Assembly: GCA_050283925.1 (NCBI GenBank)
Contig: JBNOAI010000003.1
Coordinates: forward strand, 186,001-250,000
Origin: ZC4RG25 sp023428365
GTDB lineage: Bacteria; Pseudomonadota; Alphaproteobacteria; Rhizobiales; Hyphomicrobiaceae
Length of the DNA stretch: 64,000 nucleotides
Direction: 5' to 3'
A program made the translations under genes and the position numbers. Below are positions 54,631 to 63,225 of the stretch, piece by piece; positions within the stretch are counted from its first letter, which is position 1, and each line of letters opens with the position of its first letter. The notes below the pieces were generated by a model that was not told the origin of the DNA, did no database searches, and worked only from the letters and a program-made list of their open reading frames with translations.

Positions 54631-56943
54631 TCACACCTTCAAATTCTTATCGCCTTTCTCCCGCGCAGCATCAATTGCGGCGAGCACCTTCGGTGGTGAC
54701 ATCGGTAATTCGGTGAAACGTAACCCCGTTGCGTTGGCGACTGCATTCGCGATCGCTGCCATCGGTGGCACGATGGGCGTTTCTCCGACGCCGCGCACAC
54801 CGTAGGGATGGCGTGGGTTGGGCACTTCCACGATCACCGTGTCGAGCATCGGAAGATCGGACGCCACAGGGATGCGATAGTCGAGGAATCCGGGATTCTG
54901 CAGCCGTCCGTCCTCGCCATAGACGTATTCCTCGTTCAGCGCCCAGCCGATGCCTTGCGCGGCACCGCCCTGGAACTGCCCCTCGACATAACTCGGATGC
55001 ACAGCCTTGCCCGCATCCTGAATGACCGTGTAGCGGATGATGCTGACGCGGCCGGTTTCCGGGTCGACCTCGACATCGGCAACATGCGTGCCGAAACTCG
55101 GTGCCGCGCCGTGGGCATTGATAGACGCGTTGCCGACAATCGGTCCGCCGGTCTTTCCGGACATGTGGGCGATATCACCGAGCGACATTGGCTCGTGCTT
55201 GCCCGCGTTGTCTCCCGCGGGCTTCACCATACCGTCCTCGTAGGTAACGGCCTCGCGCGGCAGCTCCCACAGCTTGGCAGCGCGCGTGCAGGCCTGATTG
55301 ATCACCTGTTTGGCTGCATCGACGACCGCGATGCCTCCAGCAAATGTCGAACGGCTGCCGCCGGTCAGGAAGTTGTAGCCGAGCGATCCGGTATCCGCGA
55401 TCAACGGCCGGATGCTCTCGACGGTCACGCCCAGCTCTTCAGCCGCCATCATGCACAGCGAGGCGCGCAGGCCGCCGATATCTGGCGTGCCAGCCATCAG
55501 GTTCAGCGTGCCATCTTCGTTGAGCTGAAGCTGAACGGTCGTCTCGCCGCCGATATTGAACCAGAAGCCGGAAGCAATCCCGCGGCCCTGGTTGGGCTTT
55601 AGTGGAGCCGACCAATGCTCGCTGTTCCTGGCGGCGTTCAAGGTATCGATGAAACCGATCGGCCCGAACTTCGGCCCATAGGCGGCCTTTGTGCCCTCCT
55701 TCGCAGCGTTCTTCAGACGCATCTCGATCGGATCGATGCCGAGCGTTTTCGCCAGTTCGTCGATGACGCACTCGACCGCATATTCGGATATCGGTGCGCC
55801 CGGCGCGCGATACGCGGCAACCTTTGGCCGGTTGGTGACAACGTCGTATCCGACGACCGATACGTTGGCGAGGTCGTAAGGCGCGAACGCGCACATGGCA
55901 CCCGGTCCCACCGGAGAACCTTGGAACGCACCAGCCTGATAATTCAGCAGCGCTTCGCCTGCGGTGATCGTACCATCCTTCTTCGCACCGATCTTAATGT
56001 GCATACTGGAACCGGACGTCGGTCCCGAGGCGCGGAACACCTCTTCGCGCGTCATGGTCATCTTCACCGGCCGCTTTGCCTTCGCTGACAGGGCCAGCGC
56101 AACGGGCTCCAGGTAGACGACGGTCTTGCCTCCGAAGCCGCCGCCGATCTCGGTCGCCGTGACGCGAATTTTTGAGATGTCCCAACCGAGCAATTGAGCG
56201 CAATGAGCGCGCACCACCCAGTGCCCCTGGGTCGACACCCACAGCTCTGCCTGTCCATCCTGCGATACACTGGCGAGACACGCATGCGGCTCGATGTAGG
56301 CCTGATGCACCGGTTGCGTCTTGAAGGAACGCTTGATGATCACGTCAGCTTCGGCAAACCCCTTCGTGACATCGCCCAGCGTAAACTCAACGCGCTTGGC
56401 GATATTAGACGGTGCCGTCGGTGCAGGTTTGACGCCAGCTGTAATCATATCCTCGTGCAGCAGCGGCGCGCCGGACTGCATGGCTTCATCAACGTCGAGA
56501 ACGTGTGGAAGCACGTCGTAATCGACTTCGATCAGTTTCAGTGCCTGTTTCGCGATGCTGACGCTGGTCGCCGCCACGGCCGCAACCGGGTGCCCCTCGT
56601 ACAGCGCCTTGTCGCGCGCCATTACGTTGCGCACGACATCATGGAAATTGATGGTCGACTCGCCAGCGGCGATGAAGTCCGATGGCTGATCGGCGAAGTC
56701 TGCGGCAGTGACGATCGCCTTCACGCCAGGAAGCTGCGCGGCCTTCGACGTGTCGATGCTGCGGATACGCGCGTGCGGATGCGGGCTGCGTAGAACACGT
56801 CCCACAAGCTGGCCCGGAAGATTGTAGTCAGCGCCAAATCGCGCGCGCCCTGTAACTTTGTCGACGCCATCCGGACGAATGGGACGCGTGCCGATGACCT
56901 TGAACTCGCCGGTCTGGCCGGGATTGCGAACTCGTTCCTGCAT
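54631..56943 (-). CDS. Molybdenum hydroxylase large subunit (xanthine dehydrogenase family)
   Basis: Molybdopterin-binding subunit, 770 residues. It has the N-terminal domain (GRARFGADYNLPGQLVGRVL), the cofactor region EIGGGFGGKT, the substrate-channel motif AYRAPGAP and the catalytic Glu721 in GVRGVGETP. It resembles 4-hydroxybenzoyl-CoA reductase, CO dehydrogenase and xanthine dehydrogenase alike. The CO-dehydrogenase active-site Cys motif is absent, so this is most likely an aromatic or N-heterocycle hydroxylase; the substrate is open. It is the third gene of the FAD-FeS-Mo operon. Confidence 0.9.
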   Translation of the reverse strand: MQERVRNPGQTGEFKVIGTRPIRPDGVDKVTGRARFGADYNLPGQLVGRVLRSPHPHARIRSIDTSKAAQLPGVKAIVTAADFADQPSDFIAAGESTINFHDVVRNVMARDKALYEGHPVAAVAATSVSIAKQALKLIEVDYDVLPHVLDVDEAMQSGAPLLHEDMITAGVKPAPTAPSNIAKRVEFTLGDVTKGFAEADVIIKRSFKTQPVHQAYIEPHACLASVSQDGQAELWVSTQGHWVVRAHCAQLLGWDISKIRVTATEIGGGFGGKTVVYLEPVALALSAKAKRPVKMTMTREEVFRASGPTSGSSMHIKIGAKKDGTITAGEALLNYQAGAFQGSPVGPGAMCAFAPYDLANVSVVGYDVVTNRPKVAAYRAPGAPISEYAVECVIDELAKTLGIDPIEMRLKNAAKEGTKAAYGPKFGPIGFIDTLNAARNSEHWSAPLKPNQGRGIASGFWFNIGGETTVQLQLNEDGTLNLMAGTPDIGGLRASLCMMAAEELGVTVESIRPLIADTGSLGYNFLTGGSRSTFAGGIAVVDAAKQVINQACTRAAKLWELPREAVTYEDGMVKPAGDNAGKHEPMSLGDIAHMSGKTGGPIVGNASINAHGAAPSFGTHVADVEVDPETGRVSIIRYTVIQDAGKAVHPSYVEGQFQGGAAQGIGWALNEEYVYGEDGRLQNPGFLDYRIPVASDLPMLDTVIVEVPNPRHPYGVRGVGETPIVPPMAAIANAVANATGLRFTELPMSPPKVLAAIDAAREKGDKNLKV

Positions 56944-56946
56944 GGA

Positions 56947-57423
56947 TCAGGCGCTCCTCATCTCAGCTGCCGCATCCATCACCGCACGGACGATCTTGTC
57001 ATAGCCCGTACAGCGGCACAGATTGCCAGCCAGCCAATAGCGAACCTCGGTCTCTGTCGGATTAGTGTTGCGGTCGAGCAGCGACTTGGCCGCGATCAAA
57101 ACGCCTGGCGTACAGATCCCGCATTGCAGTGCCGCGTGCTCCAGAAACTTGCGCTGCAACGGATGTAGTTCGTCGCCACGTCCCATGCCCTCGATGGTTT
57201 CGACAGATTTCCCCTGCGCTTCCACCCCCAGCATCAGGCACGAGCACACGAGCCGGCCATCGACGGTGACACTGCACGCGCCGCAATCGCCGGTGCCGCA
57301 GCCTTCCTTCGTGCCGGTCAGTTCCAGCTCATCGCGCAGAACGTCCAGCAAGGTTTGCTGCGTGTCACAAAGCGTCTCGATGGGATCGCCGTTGAGGCTG
57401 AATTCGATGTGATGTTTTGCCAT
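56947..57423 (-). CDS. Molybdenum hydroxylase 2Fe-2S subunit
   Basis: A 158-residue iron-sulfur subunit. Plant-ferredoxin cysteines lie at 42, 47, 50 and 62 (GCGTGDCGAC then LVCSC), and the second cluster uses LQCGICTPG and LCRCTGY. Its start overlaps the FAD subunit stop as TGATG, and the large-subunit gene follows after three bases. Confidence 0.95.
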   Translation of the reverse strand: MAKHHIEFSLNGDPIETLCDTQQTLLDVLRDELELTGTKEGCGTGDCGACSVTVDGRLVCSCLMLGVEAQGKSVETIEGMGRGDELHPLQRKFLEHAALQCGICTPGVLIAAKSLLDRNTNPTETEVRYWLAGNLCRCTGYDKIVRAVMDAAAEMRSA

Positions 57424-58286
57424 CAGCGTGACCTCGCCCGCTCGTATGCCTTGAGAGCTGCACGGCGCGCCATGACGCCGGCGACCTTGATCCGGAATTC
57501 CCTGGTGCCGCGCTTGTCATCGATCGGCTTGCAAGCTGAACGCACCGCGTCCTCAAATTTTGCCAGGGCTGCGTCATCGAGGCTGCCGCCAACGAGCGCT
57601 TGTCCGGCCTCAATAACGGACAAGGGACGTGCGGCCACTGCGCCGAGACCGACGCCAGCGTCCACGACGGAACCGTTGTCATCGAGCGTCAGGTTTACGC
57701 CGGCACCTACCACCGCAATGTCCATCTCGGTCCGCGGAATGAAGCGCAAGTAGGCGTCAGCGGCGTGCGCCGGTCGGGGCGGCAGCAGAAACGCGATCAC
57801 AAACTCGCCCTTCGCCAGTGAGAGCTTGCGCGGCCCAAGGACGACATCTTCCACCGGCACTTCGCGTTGACCAGCCGGTCCGGCGACCACTGCCTTCGCG
57901 CCCGCCGCAATCAATGCCGGGACGCTATCCGCAGCTGGAGAAGCGTTGCACAGATTGCCCCCCATGGTGGCCCGGCCCTGGATCTGCGTCGAGCCGATCA
58001 GATTGGCGGCTTCGACCACGCCGGGCCAGATCGCTTTCAGTTCCGGATGCTCCTTCAATTCGGCACCCGTTACCGCGGCGCCGACACGAAAGCCGCCGTC
58101 AGAACCACGCTTCACCTGCCGCAGCTCATGAATGCGTTTGATATCGACCACGAGCAGGGGATCGATGAGATCCGTCTTGAGTTGGACGAGCAAATCCGTC
58201 CCGCCAGCGAGCACGCGGGCATCGCCCGGCGTACCAGCCAGAAGGGCGACTGCAGCGTCGAGCGTTTCAGGCGCTTCGTAACGCAT
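57423..58286 (-). CDS. Molybdenum hydroxylase FAD-binding subunit
   Basis: A 287-residue FAD subunit. The PCMH-type binding motif VLAGGTDLLVQLKTDL is near the start and TMGGNLCNASPAADS in the middle; the C-terminal part contains FRIKVAGVMARRAALKAYE. Start ATG 58284-58286 follows AGAGGAA. It is the first gene of the operon and divergent from the TRAP binding-protein gene. Confidence 0.94.
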   Translation of the reverse strand: MRYEAPETLDAAVALLAGTPGDARVLAGGTDLLVQLKTDLIDPLLVVDIKRIHELRQVKRGSDGGFRVGAAVTGAELKEHPELKAIWPGVVEAANLIGSTQIQGRATMGGNLCNASPAADSVPALIAAGAKAVVAGPAGQREVPVEDVVLGPRKLSLAKGEFVIAFLLPPRPAHAADAYLRFIPRTEMDIAVVGAGVNLTLDDNGSVVDAGVGLGAVAARPLSVIEAGQALVGGSLDDAALAKFEDAVRSACKPIDDKRGTREFRIKVAGVMARRAALKAYERARSR

Positions 58287-58500
58287 GCCGTTCCTCTCGG
58301 TGTACTTTAGATTTGTAATAGCCCTAGAAAACCACACCGGGCTTCCCGCGCCAACACCATGCCCGGCAGTTTTCGTCGTTCAACTTTAGGCGTGCCCCAG
58401 ATCAGCTTCGCGGCGCTGCGGTTTAAGGCTAGACTACGCCGGAATGCCCAGTAATAAGGGCCGCAGCAAATTATCGTGACTGCATGGGAGGATTTCGCGC
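58287..58500. promoter_or_regulatory. Divergent promoter region between Mo hydroxylase operon and TRAP binding protein
   Basis: The 214 bases contain the promoters of both directions. I can name no operator with confidence. GGGAGGATTTC before the TRAP binding-protein start is a good ribosome site. The gap after 58400 is less GC-rich. Confidence 0.4.
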
Positions 58501-59544
58501 ATGGCCATCTCGCGCCGCACGTTTGTCTCAACTGCCGCCCTTGGAGTGGCGGCGCCTGCCATCCTTCGCGTGACCGCGGCGAACGCGGCCGAGGTTACGC
58601 TTCGCCTCCATCACTTCCTCCCTGCGGTTTCCAGCGTTCATCGCTTCCTGCTGGTGCCTTGGGCGAAGCAGATCGAGGATGCGAGCGGAGGCCGTCTCAA
58701 GATCAACATCTTCCCGTCGATGCAGCTCGGCGGCACCCCGCCGCAGCTGTACGATCAGGCCAAGGACGGCGTCGCCGATATCATCTGGACCTTGCCGGGC
58801 TACACGGCCAGCAGATTCCCCACCACTGAGGTGTTCGAACTGCCCTTCATCGCCGCGCGCGAGGCCCGGATCAATGCGCCTGCCGCACAAGCGTTCGCTG
58901 AAGACCATCTCAAGGAAGAAACCAAGGACGTCAAACTCCTGGCCTTCTGGTGCCATGACCACGGCGTGATCCACGCCAACCGGCAAGTGAAGACCATGGA
59001 GGACCTCAAAGGCCTCAAACTCCGCTTCCCGACACGACTGGCCGGCGAAGCCTTGAAGCTGCTCGGCGCCAGCCCCATCGGCATGCCTGTTCCGCAAGTT
59101 CCGGAGAGCTTGGCTCAAAAGGTGCTCGATGGTGCGGTCATTCCCTGGGAGGTCGTGCCCGCGGTGAAGGTCCAGGAACTGGTGAAATATCACACCGAGA
59201 TCCCCGGCTCTCCGACCTTCTACACGGCGTCGTTCATGATCGCGATGAACCCCGCCAAATACCAAAGCCTGCCCGCCGATCTGAGGGCCGTGATCGATGC
59301 TGAGAGCGGCATGAAATTGGCGAAGGCTGCCGGCAAAGTTTGGGATGACGTCGGAGCAGACATCGCCGAGTCGGTCCGCAAGCGCGGCAATGTGATCACC
59401 ACGATTGATGAGGCCGAAAAGGCCAAGTGGATGAAAACAACCGAACCGGTCGCGGAAGGCTGGATCAAGCAGATGAAAGAACGCAATCTCGACGGCACCA
59501 AGCTGATCGAAGACGCGAAGGCTTCACTGGCAAAGTTCAGCTAA
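58501..59544 (+). CDS. TRAP transporter substrate-binding protein (orphan)
   Basis: A 347-residue DctP-family protein with a twin-arginine signal (SRRTFVSTAALGVAAPAIL). Family elements are FPSMQLGGTPPQLYDQAKDG, LKGLKLRFPTRLAGEALK and MFIAMNPAKY-like FMIAMNPAKYQSLP. No dctQ or dctM gene lies next to it, so it must use permeases encoded elsewhere or act as a sensor. It faces the Mo hydroxylase operon, which suggests that it binds the substrate of that enzyme. Confidence 0.88.
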   Translation: MAISRRTFVSTAALGVAAPAILRVTAANAAEVTLRLHHFLPAVSSVHRFLLVPWAKQIEDASGGRLKINIFPSMQLGGTPPQLYDQAKDGVADIIWTLPGYTASRFPTTEVFELPFIAAREARINAPAAQAFAEDHLKEETKDVKLLAFWCHDHGVIHANRQVKTMEDLKGLKLRFPTRLAGEALKLLGASPIGMPVPQVPESLAQKVLDGAVIPWEVVPAVKVQELVKYHTEIPGSPTFYTASFMIAMNPAKYQSLPADLRAVIDAESGMKLAKAAGKVWDDVGADIAESVRKRGNVITTIDEAEKAKWMKTTEPVAEGWIKQMKERNLDGTKLIEDAKASLAKFS

Positions 59545-59615
59545 GCAAATGGATGCAGCACGCGTGCGCAATGGCAAACGGCGCACGCGATACTGTCAAA
59601 TGAGTGAGGAATCGA

Positions 59616-59912
59616 ATGGCCAAGGGATACTGGATCGCACACGTCACAGTGACGAACCCGGAAGGCTATAAAGACTACGTCGCCGCCAATGCCGAGCCGC
59701 TTCGCAAGTACGGCGGCCGTTTTCTGGTGCGCGGCGGCCAGCATGAAGTGCGCAGTGGTCCATCCGAACTTCGCCGCCATGTGGTCATCGAGTTCGATAG
59801 CTACGAGGCAGCCAAAGCCTGTTACGATTCACCTGAATATCAGGCCGCCGCAAAAATCCGCGATGCAAACGGCTCCGCTGATCTCGTGATCATCGAGGGA
59901 TACGAGCCTTAA
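59616..59912 (+). CDS. DUF1330 family protein
   Basis: A 98-residue ferredoxin-like-fold protein with MAKGYWIAHVTVTNPEGYKD and the family end FDSYEAAKACYDSPEYQ. No enzymatic role is established for the family. It follows the orphan TRAP binding-protein gene by 71 bases on the same strand, probably in one transcript. The start after GAGGA is good. Confidence 0.9.
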   Translation: MAKGYWIAHVTVTNPEGYKDYVAANAEPLRKYGGRFLVRGGQHEVRSGPSELRRHVVIEFDSYEAAKACYDSPEYQAAAKIRDANGSADLVIIEGYEP

Positions 59913-60040
59913 AATCGCGAGGCGCCACGGCCGATCGCGACGCTTGCGCAGGCAGTTGATGGTCCTCCGTATCGAGCAAGAGGCAGTCTCGGAGCTGACT
60001 CGGATGTTCTGCAGTGAACGTAGCGCTCAGCGGCGCGCTG

Positions 60041-60733
60041 TTAGCACGCACTCATTGCGAGGCGCAAACGTGCCCGACCACCTTCCAGATGAGCGACGAT
60101 AGCGCTGCGTGCCGCCTCACCATCACCCGCCTTGAAGGCTTCAAGAATAGCTGCATGCTCCCCCAGCACTTGCTCTGATGGCGCTCCCGTCGCGCTGCGG
60201 GTCAGGTAGAGGCGTGACTGCAGCAGTATGATGTGTAGGCCCGCGTAAATCTTCGACATGGCCGGGTTCTCGGCGCTGTCGATGATTGCCTGATGGAAGC
60301 GCGCATCTTCGTCAGTAAACTTACGATACTCGCGATATCTGGCGCCGAGCCGGCGGACGGCGTGCATCTTCTTGTAGCATTGCTCCATCACCCGCAGCGT
60401 TTCCGGTCGCTTCTTCGGTGCGCCGATCAAGGCGCAATGACCTTCCCAGAGAATGCGGAACTCCAGCAATCCTTCGAGGTATTCCGGCTTGGGTGGAGGA
60501 GCGACCGAGTAGCCAGCATAGAGCTCGAGAGAAACGAGTTGCTCCCGCTCCAGCCTGACCAACGCCTCCCGAACCGGCGTCGAGCTGATGCTCAGTTCTC
60601 GCGCTAAGGCATCAATGTTGAGGCGTGCACCCGGCGGAAGAGCCTGGTCGATGATGCGCTCCTTGATGTCCTCATAGGTCTGCTCGGACACGGTTGTCCT
60701 TACAAACGTTCGAGGGGGAGATTTCACCGCCAT
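60041..60733 (-). CDS. GntR/FCD transcriptional regulator
   Basis: A 230-residue regulator with a winged helix-turn-helix at about 20-80 (RLNIDALARELSISSTPVREALVRL) and an FCD ligand domain with metal-type residues in DEDARFHQAI, LGEHAAIL and VAHLEGG. It is divergent from the catabolic module at 61050-64000, with a near-perfect palindrome between, so it very likely controls it. The ligand is unknown. The ATG at 60733 gives MAVKSPPRTF. Confidence 0.86.
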   Translation of the reverse strand: MAVKSPPRTFVRTTVSEQTYEDIKERIIDQALPPGARLNIDALARELSISSTPVREALVRLEREQLVSLELYAGYSVAPPPKPEYLEGLLEFRILWEGHCALIGAPKKRPETLRVMEQCYKKMHAVRRLGARYREYRKFTDEDARFHQAIIDSAENPAMSKIYAGLHIILLQSRLYLTRSATGAPSEQVLGEHAAILEAFKAGDGEAARSAIVAHLEGGRARLRLAMSAC

Positions 60734-60846
60734 GGAAGAGAGCCTTTCGTCGATCGTGCATGATTCTAATACGAAACAACATATCAAGGCCAGTGACTTG
60801 GCGACAAACCCAGGAGGCTGCAAGGGGGATTGCACGGCAATCAATA

Positions 60847-60863
60847 TCGTGCATTATGCACGA
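60847..60863. promoter_or_regulatory. Palindromic operator candidate for the GntR regulator
   Basis: TCGTGCAT (60847-60854) and ATGCACGA (60856-60863) are perfect inverted arms around a single T. The same half-site TCGTGCAT occurs at 60754-60761, between the palindrome and the regulator start. Such short 8-base arms are typical for GntR/FCD operators. Confidence 0.65.
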
Positions 60864-61049
60864 AACATCGGGCATTAAATGACCGGGTGCGAGGCGCGAA
60901 TTTGCCTTGCGGATAACTTAGCCTGTCGCGACTTCCAGCACCGCTGGATCGTGGCCGCGCCATGGGAAAGGAAGCGTCTTGACTCTGCGATCCTGTCGCC
61001 TGCCGCGCGGCTGCAGCCTATCCGTGTGCTGCTCAGGAGAGAGCGCATC

Positions 61050-62039
61050 ATGAAGGTGGTGCTGATCGGCGATGCTGCGCGCCAGAAAGGCGTGCTCGCA
61101 TCGCTTGTCCCTGATCTGACGATCGTGACGTTGCCTCGTGAAGCAGGCAACTCTGCCGAGTTCGATTCGAGCATCGCGACAGACGATGTCGTCGTCAGTA
61201 TCCGCTTCAAGCGCCCAAATGGAGCGCCCCGGTTCGCCTTGCTGCACGTTCCCGGCGCCGGGCTTGATGGTATCGATTTGGCCGCGCTTCAGCCGGGCTG
61301 CCGGGTCTGCAATGTCTTCGAGCACGAAATTCCAATTGCGGAATACGCGCTGCACGCGATGCTAGGTTGGGAGCTTCAGCCGGAGGCAATGCGATTTACA
61401 GCGAAGGGCTGGGGCGAGGCGCATCGCAACCGGAAGCCGCACGGCGAGCTTGCCGGAAAGACGCTCGGCATCATCGGCTTCGGCCGGATTGGCCGGGCGG
61501 TCGCCGAGCGTGCCCGAGCCTGTGGCATGCGTATCGCCACACTCGACCGGTCGATCGGCCAGTATGCCGCTCTTGTCGATGAGCGTATCGCACCGGACGG
61601 CCTGCACCGCCTGCTTGGGATGTCGGACTACGTCGTTCTTGCCTGTCCGCTGACTGAGAGCACGCGCGGGCTTATCGGAAAAGCCGAGCTTGCGGCGATG
61701 CGTGACACGGGCGTGCTGATCAACGTGTCCCGCGCCGAGATCGCCGACGAGGCTGCACTCTATCAGGCGTTGGCGGAACAGAAGATCGGCGGCGCCATAC
61801 TCGACGTCTGGTATCGCTATCCTGCTGGCGCGGACGACAATCCCGAGCCGTCGGCCTTTCCATTCCTCGATCTGCCGAACGTCGTTGCGACCCCGCATTC
61901 CTCGGCCTGGACCACAGCCCTGCCTGGTCGCCGGTATCGAATCATCGCCGAGAACATTCGCCGTCTCTCGGCAGGTGAACCTCTTCTCAATCAGGTCTGG
62001 CCTGAGCCCCATACCATCAACCGGAAACACATACCGTGA
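61050..62039 (+). CDS. D-isomer-specific 2-hydroxyacid dehydrogenase family protein with altered active site
   Basis: A 329-residue Rossmann protein. NAD is bound by LGIIGFGRIGRAVAERA (139-155). Of the usual Arg-Glu-His catalytic set, Arg228 (INVSRAE) and His283 (TPHSSAW) are present, but Tyr257 stands in place of the Glu in DVWYRYP. Either this is a different kind of oxidoreductase or the base is supplied elsewhere. The ATG at 61050 follows AGGAGAGAG. Its stop overlaps the GTG of the next gene (GTGA). Confidence 0.85.
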   Translation: MKVVLIGDAARQKGVLASLVPDLTIVTLPREAGNSAEFDSSIATDDVVVSIRFKRPNGAPRFALLHVPGAGLDGIDLAALQPGCRVCNVFEHEIPIAEYALHAMLGWELQPEAMRFTAKGWGEAHRNRKPHGELAGKTLGIIGFGRIGRAVAERARACGMRIATLDRSIGQYAALVDERIAPDGLHRLLGMSDYVVLACPLTESTRGLIGKAELAAMRDTGVLINVSRAEIADEAALYQALAEQKIGGAILDVWYRYPAGADDNPEPSAFPFLDLPNVVATPHSSAWTTALPGRRYRIIAENIRRLSAGEPLLNQVWPEPHTINRKHIP

Positions 62040-63220
62040 ATGAGCCGATCAAGATCACCGACGTCCAGGCCGTGGTTGTCAATGCGGAGATGCGGAACTG
62101 GATCTTTGTCAAGGTCATAACTGATCAGGACGGCCTCTACGGCTGGGGCGAGGCCAGTCTCAACTGGAAGACGCGCGCCGTCACTGGCGCCGTCGAGGAT
62201 CTGAAGCCACTGCTGATTGACAAGGATCCGCGCGATATCGAGCAGATCGTCCGCATCCTCAATAAGCATAGCTATTACCGGCTCGGCATTATCGGCGCGA
62301 CAGCAATCAGTGGCGTCGAACACGCGCTGTGGGACATCTTCGGCAAGAGCGTTGGTCTGCCGGTTTGGCGCCTGCTCGGCGGCAAAACGCGCGACAGTGT
62401 GCGTGTCTACACGCATCTCGGCCTCGGCGACATGAAGTCGGTCTACGAGACGTTCGACGAGGGTCATCTGCGCGACCGCGCGCTCGCGGTCGTCGAAAAG
62501 GGGTATGATGCACTCAAGGTTGTCTTCATCCCCTACGCGCATTTCTCCGTCGGTATTCCGGCCCGGAAGCATGTCGGCAGGCTGATGCGCGCATTGCGGG
62601 ACGCTGTGGGCGATCGCGTCGACATCATGATCGATTTCCATGGCCGGCCGGCTTCGATTGCCGGCGCCCTGCAGTTCATCGAGGAACTTGCCCCCTACAA
62701 TCCGATGTTCTGCGAGGAACCGGTCATCCCGGGCGATACAGAGGCAATGCGCCTCGTTACCGAGCGAGCCGGCTGCCCTATCGCGACTGGGGAACGTCTG
62801 GTCGGCTTCAAGGAATTTGAGCCGCTGTTCGCTACCAAGGCCTGTCACATCGTGCAGCCGGATCTGAATCACACGGGCGGCATCTTGGAGGGCAAGCGGA
62901 TCGCGGCGGCCGCGGAGCAGGCCTTCATGGGTGTAGCTCCCCACAATCCAAATGGGCCGATCGCTGGCGCGGCAGCACTGCATTTCGACGTCTCGACTCC
63001 GAACTTCGTAATCCAGGAAGAAATGAGCGGCGCGGTACCCTGGTATGACGACGTCGTCTCGGTACCGATGAAGCGCACGGGCAGTGCCTGGGAAATTCCG
63101 GAAGCTCCAGGCCTTGGCGTCGAAGTCAATGAGCGCGAGGCAGCCAAGCATCCCTTCAAGCAGGAAGTCATCCACACTGCCATGGCGGTGATGCCGGATG
63201 GCACGATCGTGGACTGGTGA
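62036..63220 (+). CDS. Enolase-superfamily (mandelate racemase/muconate lactonizing type) enzyme, sugar-acid dehydratase-like
   Basis: A 394-residue enzyme. Metal ligands are D200 (MIDFHG), E227 or E228 (FCEEPV) and E253 (TGERL), with an Asp/His pair D276 (VQPDLNHTGG) and H303 (APHNPNG). The N-terminal capping part RNWIFVKVITDQDGLYGWGEASL resembles galactonate dehydratases. It starts with GTG. The exact acid is not known. The gene is coupled to the 2-hydroxyacid dehydrogenase gene. Confidence 0.88.
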   Translation: MNEPIKITDVQAVVVNAEMRNWIFVKVITDQDGLYGWGEASLNWKTRAVTGAVEDLKPLLIDKDPRDIEQIVRILNKHSYYRLGIIGATAISGVEHALWDIFGKSVGLPVWRLLGGKTRDSVRVYTHLGLGDMKSVYETFDEGHLRDRALAVVEKGYDALKVVFIPYAHFSVGIPARKHVGRLMRALRDAVGDRVDIMIDFHGRPASIAGALQFIEELAPYNPMFCEEPVIPGDTEAMRLVTERAGCPIATGERLVGFKEFEPLFATKACHIVQPDLNHTGGILEGKRIAAAAEQAFMGVAPHNPNGPIAGAAALHFDVSTPNFVIQEEMSGAVPWYDDVVSVPMKRTGSAWEIPEAPGLGVEVNEREAAKHPFKQEVIHTAMAVMPDGTIVDW

Positions 63221-63225
63221 ACACC

